DNA from: Nymphaea colorata
Lineage: Eukaryota; Streptophyta; Magnoliopsida; Nymphaeales; Nymphaeaceae
Direction of reading: 5' to 3'
Length of the DNA stretch: 64,000 bases
Assembly: GCF_008831285.2 (NCBI RefSeq)
Contig: NC_045151.1
Coordinates: 491,544-555,543 of the forward strand
Part shown: positions 1 to 13,300 of the stretch, in pieces
Numbering within the stretch: the first letter of the stretch is position 1
How the letters are laid out: each line of letters opens with the position of its first letter
Position numbers and translations under genes: made by a program
Notes under the pieces: model-generated
What the model was told of the DNA's origin: nothing
The model's database searches: none
What the model saw: the letters and a program-made list of their open reading frames with translations, nothing else

Positions 1-184
1 CCCCCGGCAATCGGCGGATCGACGACTTCTTCCGGCGCGGTTAGGGTTTCCCGGTGGGCTCCTGTCTTTGTTCCGGAACTGCCGTCTTTGTTCCGGAACT
101 GCCCTCCTTTTGCTGGTCTCTTGGTGGCTTTAGATCGCCAATCCGCCTGCCCTTTTATAACATTGTGAAGGCTACTCTAGTCAT
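1..184. other. GC-rich window edge with 20-bp tandem repeat
   Basis: This stretch is clearly richer in G+C than the next kilobase. It holds two head-to-tail copies of a 20-bp unit (64-83 and 84-103, starting GTCTTTGTTCC) and the motif TTAGGGTTT at 41-49, a telo-box on the minus strand. Such composition with a telo-box is typical of the 5' end of a plant gene, so an exon or leader may lie here or beyond the left edge. The minus-strand frame across the repeat is open for about 35 codons but has no recognisable start or homology. I cannot assign a gene. Confidence 0.3.
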
Positions 185-2236
<2,052 letters not shown>

Positions 2237-2449
2237 CACTCTAAACCTTGGTGACATCAAGGGACATAAATGAAAGCCCATCCATTGTACCCATTTGTCT
2301 GCAGTCAGTCCAACTGGGACCCAGACGCTAAGTGAGTCCAACTGATCCCCCCACCAGTTCTAGTGTCCAGTTCATTTTCATTTTGCATTTCAGGTGAGGA
2401 AAAGTTGACCAACATGGGCTAATCCTCACATGAAACCATCTCCATATGC

Positions 2450-2660
2450 CCACACAAAGTATTTGGATCGTAAAATCGGATTTCAGATTTGGATGTGAAC
2501 ATAAAAATTAGATTCGGATCATAAAATCAGATTTCGCATTTAGATTTGGATATGACTTTTCTTTGTTCATATTCGAGCCGAATAAAAGAATATCCGGAAA
2601 GTGGATACAGTTAAAGATTACATGTGATTTGAATCCGATCGTTGACATTCATACTTGGAG
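2450..2660. repeat. Degenerate dispersed repeat (GGATTCGGAT-like)
   Basis: Successive imperfect copies of words such as TTTGGATCGTAAAATC and ATTCGGATCATAAAATC, ending in CCGATCGTTGACATTCAT. The internally repetitive, low-complexity structure matches a repeat class often found in plant intergenic DNA. No coding capacity was seen. From 2660 to about 3860 I see only AT-rich DNA and the microsatellites noted separately. Confidence 0.4.
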
Positions 2661-3188
2661 GTGTACAACTTATGGTTAAACAACCCAAAGCAGCACATTG
2701 GATTAGCAGCAACCACAAAGGTGTAATCATTTAAAACTTTTAGGATTGATATAGAAAAATTGCATTGAAGGGTCGCCCTTTGGACCTAATTCAGTAACAA
2801 GCGTCAATGTTTTTGAACTTCTTGATACGCACCATGCTTTTGCTGCCAAAAACGAGCTCACTTGTTCTCTACTTCTCTTACAATTAACTCGCCCTGAAGA
2901 CTCAGTAAGATTGAAACACTTCTTTCTGTTCATAAAATAAGTGCTTTTTACATTCAAACAACATACGGAGAACTATAACTCATTTCCAAAAATGATAAAC
3001 CTTAACCTGAAGCTTCTACTCGATGATTAGTAGATGTATGGCTCGTATCAGCATATTCAAAGCATGAGACCTGTTTTTGAAATTAGGGCTACAATATTGG
3101 TCTTCAAATGGAATTTTTCCATTATGTTAGTTCATCAATATTCTGGTGCATGCATTGGCTGCTGGTGTCCTACTTCCCAAAGATCCCT

Positions 3189-3210
3189 ATCTCTCTCTCT
3201 CTCACCCCTT

Positions 3211-3243
<33 letters not shown>
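3189..3243. repeat. Compound (CT)/(TA)/(CA) microsatellite
   Basis: A CT run, then TA units (about 3211-3228), then CA units to 3243. A further TA run lies at about 3789-3813. Confidence 0.85.
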
Positions 3244-3244
<1 letters not shown>

Positions 3245-3863
3245 TCAAATGTGTTACATGAAATTAATATTTTCAACTTTGGGAAGCACTTCTCTTCTAA
3301 GGAGTGCTTGACATTTGAGCTTCTGAGATTTTAAGAAGCTAGAGTGCAGTTCCTAAGGCCCTATGGATAGTCCAGAATGTTATAACTAGTTTACTATAAT
3401 ATTATATAATTCAAGCATTCCCTATCAATCTTCAGAACAGTAGCACATTGGGGTTGCTTAAAAGCAGTTAAACGATCATGATGAAATTCATTGCCAGTGA
3501 CACTGCAGTGACATCGGAGGTTAAATGAAGATACGAATGATACCTATGACCTGAATATTTCCTCTAGAACACTGGCATCATTTAACAATTTAGAGTAATT
3601 ACCATACTAGAGATTAGATAACAACTGGAGCTATAATTTACACAAGACAGGCCCGGAGATGCTCAGATGGCACTTACCTACCTGGTACGGCTAAGCACCT
3701 ATGTATGAAAGAGCCAAGCTGCAAAGCATTTTACCAGTTTCAATCACTAGTCTGCCAATGCTGAGCTCGCTTGGGCTTTGATTTCATGCATATATATATA
3801 TATATATATATATCAACAAAGCCCATATTTGCAAGTGAAGATCAGTGACTTAAGGAGCAACTC

Positions 3864-6217
3864 TTAACGCTTGCGTTGCCTGAGCTTCTTGCTAAGAGGC
3901 TGTTGCTCGCTCCTAGCTTCAGCTATCTCATAACATCCAACAATAAACTTAAATATTACATACATTCTGTAGTTTCCCTTGTCCGACTGTTGAATCAGCC
4001 TGCAACAGATACCCTGAAGTACCAACAACCAAAAGATTTGTACAAACAAATAAATCTAAAAATAACATGTTCAAGACACCCATGTTGTGTACTTTGGAAT
4101 TAACTTCTTCAATCAGAGAAAAGTGCAAATTACCAGAGTTCCACCATCAATCAAGCAAACTGCTAACTTTTAATCGTTGAAAAAAAGATTAATTCAGTAA
4201 AAACAGAAAAGATGTACAAGTGATCACCATATGTTGCAGGTGTACATTAAAATGTGAATTAGTTTCTCCAAGTGAGCAAGGTAGGTTAGGTAGACCTCTT
4301 TAGATTATGCCATGATACATGCCTGAGCGTTAAACCTTTGAGCTCCTTCAACCCGAACATCCTAAGAAATCCTGCCTATGTCTACGAAGTTTTTCTTTAC
4401 AATCTCTAATTGCTTCTCCATCAATATATATGCGAATCTGACTAATTAGGTCTGAACTCTATCTGATGATAACTTTTAAAAAGCATGAACCGTAACTCTT
4501 ACAGCCCCCAGTCAAAGTGAAAGCTACGATGTATCCTTTTCAAGTAAACTGAAAACTGTGCTCATCATGTAACTCTCTGAATTTGGATTACAGTAAGAAT
4601 ATGTAATTTGTCATCTCGTGGAATTGAAGTATAGGAATATGCTGGAGTTATAAAGATAGGGGAATTGTGTCCATCAAAAATGAACTTCCACTATTAAGTT
4701 CGGATGATATGGGAAAAAAAAGAAAAAAGAAAAAAATCAGTCCAGTTGGAGAAAGAGCAGTTCATAACAAAATAGAACGCAGGGAAAAACATTGCAGTTA
4801 TCGGACATTCAAAAAGGAAAAAATAACTTATCAATTTCTAGATCCCCTAAAGTGCAGATAAGAGCATAATTTGATGAGAAGGAATTGCTTTCAATAATAC
4901 CAATGGAACTGCCAATTGGTCCTGTAAAATCAATAGCTAATTTTACAAATGGATGTTACGAGATGCTGCTTAATTTTCTGTGTTTTCTTTTGCTACCCCT
5001 TAGATTAGATCAATCAAGTTTCTGTTATTTTTGAATCATTTCCCTTGCAATCGGATTGACAAAAAAGGGTACTGCAAGAAGGCAGCAGTCCTAGTCTCCA
5101 TTGTCCAATCACTTTTCCTGGCTTGTCACATTTATACCCATATCTGGTAGGTCAACTTTTCCTATGAAAAGTTCCCTCACTTAACTAGCATGAAATCTTT
5201 CTCATTAGGGCTACCAGAAACAGGACGGGAACAGACGTTCCGTTAGAAACATAAGAAATGGTAAGGCGCAATAATTGGGTTGCAAAACTAATGCAAAACA
5301 TGTTTCCTTGTTAACCACAGCCATTGAGAGAAGACTCTGCAGAAATAATGCAGGTAGATTTCATAAAATGGAACCATTGGATATGGAAAAATGTGATTTA
5401 AACATGAAAGAACTATTCTATTGCTTACATAAGTTGCTTGGAGATGCATGGATCACGATAGAAGTCCATAAAGACAATCTTTCTAACAGAATGCTGCATA
5501 TGATCCTACAGACAGCAACATGCTTTAAGTGGAGGTACTATACTAACTACTAAATGCTAACCACTGAAAATGGAAGCATCGATTCTGCTAAGAGCTGGAG
5601 AACATTGCAGATGCCTTATATGAACAGTGGAAATTTGCATGATGTTGTCTATTAACTTATGCCCATAAGCAGTGTGGTGAAATAATATTTCAGTTGGATA
5701 CAATGGCTAACCTCCTTGGTAACAGGAGAATTCACAAGTGTGGAATAACATGTGGACTCGAGAAGTGAAACTAGGTCCAAAGATATGTCAGAGTTTTAAA
5801 CGCTCTCCACAGTTTATCTCTATCATTTCTCCACCTAGAAGCAATTCTTAAAGAACCATAGCAAGAAACATATGTTACGTGATAAATTTATGATATAATA
5901 CTTATCATGTATCCGCACTACAACAGACTTACCATAAAGCACACAATTATCATGTTCCTGATGTTACTCAAATCACTTCACAGATGTTTTACTGCTTCTC
6001 CTACTAGATAGAATTAGTATTCCTCACCTAATGACCTGAAAAGGGATGAAGAGAACTTACCAAACAGGTATATGGCCTAATTGGGTCTTTAGATTTTCCA
6101 TATTTATTGTGCTTGATAGAGTATTGCTAGAATGATTTCCTTGGCTGCTAAGGCGGTGGAATGTCTTCAAGGATCAGCTACCAGACACTTGAAAGAGCAA
6201 GTACAAGCAATTTCCAT
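3864..6217 (-). other. Possible unrecognised small gene made of tiny exons
   Basis: Six short segments on the minus strand each have an AG before and a GT after, and they join in one open frame: 6061-6126, 5933-5957, 4503-4535, 4134-4159, 3964-3999 and 3864-3926. Their lengths (66, 25, 33, 26, 36 and 63 bp) keep phase and give 82 codons plus TAA, with a basic C-terminus SKKLRQRKR. Two donors are perfect GTAAGT (after 6061 and 5933). An extra upstream segment ending at 6182 could supply an ATG at 6217. I do not recognise the product. A second frame is also open through the first two or three segments, so the protein reading is uncertain. The segments could also be non-coding exons downstream of the gene at 6716-7222, or chance. 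Treat as a hypothesis. Confidence 0.25.
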
Positions 6218-6486
6218 TTGTTAACAGCTATTGATAACAATGCTGCACTGGAACTAATTCCAAAGTTCCAAATGTTTTATCATTTCGAAATTTCATATAC
6301 TAACTTCAAGCCATCTAGGTTTCTAAGGGAAGAAAAACTATTATGATAAGCAACGCTAGACTATCTAATATACATATTTAAGCATCGCATGAAAAAGGGA
6401 GAAACTAAGCATTTTACACAACAGAAGTGCACAAAAAGGAGTGCCACATCAACATATCGTCACTGGCACTCTGTTATTTAGGGGTC

Positions 6487-6492
6487 TTTATT
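6487..6492 (-). terminator. Candidate poly(A) signal of the 6716-7222 gene
   Basis: AATAAA on the minus strand about 225 bp after the stop codon of the small organelle-protein gene. The position is plausible for a plant 3' end. It is only a motif match. Confidence 0.35.
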
Positions 6493-6715
6493 GTCACTTT
6501 CTTGGAGCAAATCTGCATCAAGAAAACTAAGAAAGGCAACATGTTTTCACCGGAACGTTTTTATCATTACCCTAGCATTAGGCAAAAGTGGATAAATATG
6601 CACATTCATCTCCGGCTTTGTCAAAGTTCCTCCAGGAAAACTACAGCTCATTGCCAAAATCTCTGAGTTCAACAATAAAACAGGAAAGGCGAGAACATGA
6701 AACCACGACCTCTCA

Positions 6716-7222
6716 TCATTCGTTCAACTGCTCAAGCTCAGCCTTCAGTTGTTCCATCTTCAGACCCATAGACCTGTTCAGCGCCCGCCTCTCGTGTTCC
6801 GGCAACCGCGCCGATAAATCTTCGAACATGTCGATGACGACCTTCACCGCTTCTCTCGCTGTGTCCGCCTCTTGGTTGAAATAGACCGTGTCCTTCGCTT
6901 CCAGGGCAAGATCGATCTCTTCCCTCGCTTCCACGAACTTGAGATTGATCTCGTCCACTTCCTTTTCGTAATCTACGCGATCAGTTTCATTGGAGAATCG
7001 CCGAAGTCCACCATAGTTCTTCAAAATGGAAGTATGGGTACTATTAAAAACGCGAGTTCGGGGGCTGTAATCGCTGGGAAATGAAATGGGTGTCCTCGAA
7101 GATGGGGTTTCTGGAGACAAAAGTTGAGGAGAAGGGTAGTGGTTGTCTAGAAATCTAGGGATTGATCGATGGTGGCATGCAAAGAAGCTTCTTCTGAGCG
7201 GAATTCGCGAAAGGAGAGTCAT
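6716..7222 (-). CDS. Small organelle-targeted coiled-coil protein (embryogenesis-like)
   Basis: A single uninterrupted exon encodes 168 residues. The first 70 or so residues are rich in Arg, Ser and Pro and poor in acidic residues (MTLLSRIPLRRSFF start), as in a mitochondrial presequence. RRFS before NETD is a plausible processing site near residue 78. The rest is acidic and helical (DYEKEVDEINLKF, then EAREEIDLALEAKDTVYF) and ends in MGLKMEQLKAELEQL, a short coiled coil. This matches a conserved plant family often annotated as 'embryogenesis-like protein', of unknown biochemical role; I recall the family from memory and could not search. The start is the first ATG after a pyrimidine-rich leader (CT tract on the minus strand at about 7223-7290). 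Length fits the family. The next gene to the right, HGPRT, is on the opposite strand, so the two promoters face each other across 3.1 kb. Confidence 0.8.
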   Translation of the reverse strand: MTLLSRIPLRRSFFACHHRSIPRFLDNHYPSPQLLSPETPSSRTPISFPSDYSPRTRVFNSTHTSILKNYGGLRRFSNETDRVDYEKEVDEINLKFVEAREEIDLALEAKDTVYFNQEADTAREAVKVVIDMFEDLSARLPEHERRALNRSMGLKMEQLKAELEQLNE

Positions 7223-9459
7223 CTTTCTTGCAGACGGAGAGAGAAGGGTGGGAGGGGAGAGAGAGAGAGGGAGGCAGAGAGACTTGCTTTATACTTCTAA
7301 CGGCGAAGAGCTCTCCAGGAAATATTGATATCCAGGAGACTGCATCGACAGAACATAATTTTCATAGCAAACATTTATCAGGAATTCTGTATAAATCTGT
7401 AGAATACAACAGCATTGCTCTAGTTAAAAAGAGAGGCCGTGATCTTAGCACTTGAGGATGTGCCAAAAAGGGACACCGAGGGTTTTTAAACGAGAGGACT
7501 TCGAGCACCGTCGATGGCTTGGAATAACTTTTCATGAGAAAATTTATTTCAATGTCAAAACGGGGTGGAAAAGTTATTTCAGGTTTAAAATTTCTGGTGT
7601 ATTTGATGTCCAGAAATAATAGCTTTAGAAAAGTTATTTGCTGTTCGATGCAACAATAAAAAAAAAAAGTAATAGAATCAATTTTTAATACAATTTGATC
7701 AACACATGCCAAAACATGTATTTCTGGACTTTGTTCGAATAGATTTAATAAAAAAAAAAAGCATGATCTTTTTCAACGTGGTGTCGTGTGAACTGTTGTC
7801 ACGTTGATTGCAGAGTAAGAAACAAATCTAATCATGGAACAGTTTGCCCACCAAATTCAACTACTTACGTAGTGCATCTGGAAAGCTAATCTTTTTCTGT
7901 GCAAAATCAGGTGAGGTGATCCTCTTTTGTTGAGAAAGAACGAAAAAAATTCTATGTTGCAGAGATGTATGAACAATTAAAACGCTAGAAGAGAAGACAT
8001 AACTACCCAAAAATGTTAGTCAAGCAACAAACTGATCGGTTTCACAAAGACATAAAATTTCGAAATGTGCAGATTTTGCAGAACTGGCCAATGAGATAAA
8101 CGAAAACCAAGAACCGTCGTGGGGCCGCTGCCCCCTGTAACATACTCCTTTCCTGTATCTTCATTTGGAACTGACCTCAACAAGCGATCTGTTGCTAAGA
8201 AATGAGTCGAGCAGCTCCAACAGATCAAATTCCTGTAAAAAAGAAAGTTTCTGCTGAACAGGGAAATAACTGCTGCAGCACTCACACACCTTCATGCCAA
8301 AACCTTCATACAATGCAAATTAGTCGCCGCCCAAACTCTGTCCTCTCACCTGAAACATGTCTGGAACATAGTGTTTATATGTAATAAAGAAGAGAAGCAA
8401 AGAGGGCAGTTTTGAACAGTAACTACAGGACAAGAGATAAAGGGGAGCCTTGTAGGAATCATGGCTGCTCTGAGATTTCGGGTGTCTTGGAGGCTAAGTC
8501 CACCATATGACTGAAAGGTCAAAGTTTTTTTCATCTTTTCTCTATTCCTCTCAAAGGTGTGGGGCTGCTTTTTGGTGTTCTACAGTGATGCTCCAGGCCC
8601 CCCACCTATGGGTTCTTGAGATTTAAAAAATAAAATTTTGCTGGTTAATATTTCTTGAAAATTTAAATTTGACCCTTTGAAAAAAAATTGAAAAATTATA
8701 ATAAGCTCCCCAAGAAAACAATTCTGGCTCTGCCTTTGACTAACAAGGGTTGCACATGTGGAATCATCCATCATTTTTATAGAAGCAATGTAACATCTAG
8801 AAGTGAATTTTAGTTTGTGATAGTTAGATCCTGCATAGAAAGGGGCAAGCTAGCGTTGAAGCCGGTGGTCGGAGCCAGAAATTTTTGGTTGAGAAGCACC
8901 ATTTCAAAAATTTTCATTCCTTAAAGAAGCACTAGAATATATAAGTAAACAAATATTTGACAGAACCTACATAAAAATAACAAAAAGCTGCTTACAACAG
9001 TGGGAGCCAGTGGAGGCATAGTGAACAAAGAAGGAGCTGCCTGTAGCTTGGGGTGCATGACATGAAATGTGCCCTTAAAGAAAAGTGAGTCAAGTAATGA
9101 TACAACATATTTCAAGCATGTCTTATAGTTTACTTCAATTTATATCTTCATAAGCTACAAAATAACAACTAATAAAGGAACATGACTTTATGAACTCTTA
9201 AAAATAACAAATCTTCAATACAAGACCCTTCATAAGTACCAAATACAAGTACGAGTCCACCAATCAACTTAGTTGATGGTTTAGTTGATGGTTTATAAAG
9301 TACCAAATACAAGTTATCTTTCAAAACCAAAGTTCAATGTCCAATTCATTTTTTTGAAAAACTGTGCATGCAATACCTTATAAACTATCAATTGATTCAA
9401 TTGAATGACTTATAATCAATTTATGAAGTTTTCATATTTACTTAGTTTACATATTCTAT

Positions 9460-9524
<65 letters not shown>

Positions 9525-10231
9525 CCTTATAAACTATGAATTGATTCAATTGAATGACTTACAATCAATTTGTGAAGTTTTCATATTTACTTAGTTTACA
9601 TATTCTATGGTCTATATATATATATATATATATATACTTCTTTGGTGTTCCTGTAATCATCTAAAGAACCAGCTTATAGAAGGTGTAGATCTAGATGTGT
9701 GTGTGTGAATTATGAGTTTACTCTGTCATTAAATAAACAACGATATGCACTTTTGAAAAGAGATTCTCTATATTAAAAAGAGATTTATGGATTTACTCTC
9801 TATCATTATATATATAACATTCCCGGTTTTCTCTAATGTTTCCGCTTATCAAATTTAGTTTCAAGAACTTAAAATGACGATCTTTTTTTTTGAAGTGTGA
9901 TTTTTATTAAGAAATTAAGGAATCGATTTCCTTTCGCCTGTGAAAATCCTTAACATATTTATACTGTAAAAATAAACGCGAGTACACAAGCCATAACCCG
10001 CCGCTGCTTTGCGATGAAAGCCGTAAAGGCGCTAACTTTAATCACGTAGGCATGAATTGGTCATTCGCCTGTGAGTTATGGGCGGACATGAACAAACCCC
10101 AGCATCCTTGAACCGCGGGACGGCGTGAGGGCCTTCATCCTGCCTTTTTCTCCTTTCCATAGTACGGCTGCTCAGTGTCTCATCTGCTGCTCGCTGGCCA
10201 GACGGCTACTGTACTCTCTCTTTGTCTTACC
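7223..10231. other. Intergenic region between divergent genes
   Basis: This contains the shared upstream region of the minus-strand gene ending at 7222 and the plus-strand HGPRT gene. The last 300 bp before HGPRT is GC-richer and probably holds its core promoter and leader. The middle has decayed repeats (8560-8780 and 8868-8935, with phrases like GGCTCTGCC and GGAGCCAGAAATTTTTGG) and the 9374-9637 duplication. One exon-like segment on the minus strand (8161-8232) is discussed as a finding. No certain gene is present. Confidence 0.5.
9374..9637. repeat. Tandem duplication carrying microsatellites
   Basis: A unit starting TACCTTATAAACTAT occurs at 9374 and again at 9523 (offset 149 bp). Both copies share GATTCAATTGAATGACTTA and end in TTCTATGGTCT. 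The first copy is followed by (CT)n(TA)n at about 9463-9522, the second by (TA)n at about 9613-9636. Several point differences separate the copies, so the event is not very recent. Confidence 0.85.
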
Positions 10232-10264
10232 ATGGTGGTGGCTTCTTCCTCCAATTTCCTGTGA
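10232..10264 (+). other. Upstream ORF in the HGPRT leader
   Basis: A 10-codon reading frame (ATG GTG GTG ... TGA) ends 55 bp before the HGPRT start codon. Its start context is ACCATGG, a strong match to the eukaryotic consensus. If the transcript begins upstream of it, it could lower translation of the main frame. The transcription start is not known. Confidence 0.45.
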
Positions 10265-10319
10265 TTGACTCTTCTTTGTGGTTTAAAGTTTTAAACAGCT
10301 GAGCAACTCTCAAACCGTC

Positions 10320-13300
10320 ATGGGGTCGGAACACCACCTCGCCGAACCCAAGAGGATGGAGATGGATGAACACATACAAGGCATCCTGTGGACGGAAAAA
10401 GAAATTGCAGACAGAGTTGCAGAATTGGGTTCTGATATTTCCAAGGATTTTCAGGACTGCTCACCTCCATTAGTTATCATTGGGGTAAGTATGATTGTCT
10501 AAATAGTTTAGTTTTTCTAAACCTTGGTTTCTTGTTTCTATTTGGTTGGTTGTTTCGTATTTTCTGGGTGGCATGTTTTCTTTCTTCACACACACACACC
10601 CATACGCACGCGCGCGCACATACATCCACTAGGGAACAGCTTCTTTTTTTGTGGTTGCTCAGATGATATAAAACTAAACCACATATAGGATTGTACTTCG
10701 AAGTTAAAACTCTTTTTCTTTTATTTTCTTGTTTCGTTTTTTTTTTCTTTTTCCCTGGGTAGCGAATTGTGGTGGCAGTAAGACGTTATGCTTATGCTGA
10801 ATCTACTTGACCTATTATTGCACCAATGAACAATAATAGATGACAACAATTGGTCCTATGTCAACTGTTGCTGGAAAGGAAAAGAAGAGGATTTCTTCAG
10901 GTGTTATGCTGAACTACGCTGTTGAGCGTATCCAGATTCTCGTGCTTAATTTGAAAGTTTTACGTCATATTTTTGAAATATGATGCACTTTTACCCTGTG
11001 CTTATCTATCTGGAGAACTAATTTGTTACATTCTGGGGAAGTTTCAAGGTGTTCCTTGTGGGTCTGGGGATGAACGTGCTAACTAACCAATTCATTTAGT
11101 TGGATCTCGTGTGACCTGAATTTTCATCTTTTATCTAAATTTTCTTCATTCTTTTGTCTTCTAGTTATTGTTTTTTTGGTTTATGGCATGAAATTCCCAA
11201 GTCTATGGGCCCGGCTCCATCATACAACTAGCTACTTCCTTTTTTCCTCATTTTTTATTACAAATATGCTTTCAGTTAATGACTTGACATGCTGTTGCAT
11301 TTTTTCCTGTCACATACTTTCTTTACATTGCTTAGTGTAGACAATTATGATATTGTCCCCAGATATTAAGCATCTATAGATGTGCAGGTTGCAACAGGAG
11401 CATTTTTGTTTTTAGCCGACATAGTGCGAAAGATAACTTTGCCTGTTATGGTTGATTTTATCAAAGTGTCTTCTTATGGCTCTGGGATGGAGTCAAATGG
11501 TTCCCCTCAAATCTGTAATGATGTCAAAATTGACATTAAGGATAAGCATGTTATAGTGGTAATACTTTTAATCCCTACTTGCAGCAATTTGTTAGCTATT
11601 TCTGTGAGAATTTTATTTGGCATCAATTGCTTTAACCATTGCCGTTTGATTGATTTCTTTGGCCTCAAGTCGTCACCATTTTGTTTCCATTGTTTTGTTT
11701 TTTTCTCTTTTTTCTAGTTTCATGTGTAAAAAATTCTCTTAAACAACAAAGTTGTATCATGTATAGCACTGTTCTGTTTTTCATATTCCAGTGTCATCAA
11801 GTTTGATGAGTTTTGGATTATTGTAAGTTGTGCATGCCCTTGGCATATGCACGTTCAGAGGCATAATGTTGAGTGTATTTAATGGAGTGGTTAATTATTA
11901 ACTTACTGATATTAGTATTGTATTTGTGGGTCAAGGAGAAAATGTGGTCGTATGTTTTCCTTTCTACAAGACGAATGTTGACTGTCACTTAGGTGCTAAA
12001 TATGGACTGCCTGTTCTTTACATGAAATGTGCAATGCAGGAAACCATTTCTACCATCGTCCGTATCTACATCAGTCTGGAAGTTAGGAACTCATTTTAAA
12101 GTAGAGGCTGAATATAGGAGCTTCATTTGAATGAGGCTCAAAGCCTGAGTAGTGAGTAGTTAAATCTTTATATTTTCTTTTTCTGATAATATAAACTTCA
12201 TGTACATAATCACTAGATGTTTAGTGCAGTTGTGCCACTTAATAGGTCGTGTTACATTGCTAATGGAGTTCATGCTACTAAACACAAGCCCCCAAGATTT
12301 AATATTTCGTGAACGTACATGCTCATAGCTGATATCTGGAGAAGTAGTTGAAGGGACCTTTTAAATTTAAATATGTTCTTTCACCGTCTGCGGATGTTCC
12401 TTTATTTTTGAGGTATCTATCTCATCATGCATCTAATGGAAATAAATCCCTAAACAATAGGGCGCTTTGATGCTCAAAAAAAATTCTTATAAAAAATAGC
12501 AGGGACAGATTGTAATTTATCTCACCACAACTAAACAGCAAATAATCTACTTGGACTAAGGCTAAGATCAGTTGGTCGATTAATTTCTTGGTGTGCTCAA
12601 CTAGGCCTACTAAGAAACAAGTCAGGTTAACCAACTTGACTCTTTTTTTTTTAATGTGACAGTAATTGGGAAAAACAAAGGAAAATTACTAAAAATGATA
12701 AAGACCACCATCTTTAGAAAGTTCTAGAAAGTCACATATATCCTAATAGCTGCTTATAAGGCAGGAATTCGAAGGAACAACAGCTGCATGTATGCTTTCA
12801 CATGAAGATTCTTGCCCTTTGCACAAGACAGTTAAAAAGTGCAGCTTGTTGTTCTCTTTCACCCATTTTATAAGTTATAACAAAGAGTGACTTGTAGAGT
12901 TAAACTGCTTTTGATTCATAGTTGGCCAAGAGTCTAACTAACATATGAATGTGCATCCTTCATCCATTATATTCCTCTTGTGATTTCAAAGTTCATCTGT
13001 ACATAATAATGGTAATATTAAGTTCTCCAATCTCTCTTTTCATCAGTTGGGATCTTAATATGGCTTTTCCCTATTTGGTGTTCGTATTTATGTTATGTAA
13101 CTGAAGAAAGGACTATTGCTATTTCAGATTGAAGATATTGTTGACACTGGGCATACTTTATCATGTCTTATTTCACATTTGGAAGAGAAAGGTGCTTCTT
13201 CAGTCTCAGTCTGCACTTTGCTCGACAAGCCAGCAAGACGAACAGTTGTTATGAAAATTCATCGAGGGAAATTTTATAGGGGCTTTGAGGTACTTTGGCT

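Noticed and set aside
5323..5343. A 21-bp AG...GT segment considered as an extra exon of the 3.9-6.2 kb candidate gene
   Set aside because: It keeps phase, but the joined peptide reads more naturally without it, and segments this short occur by chance.
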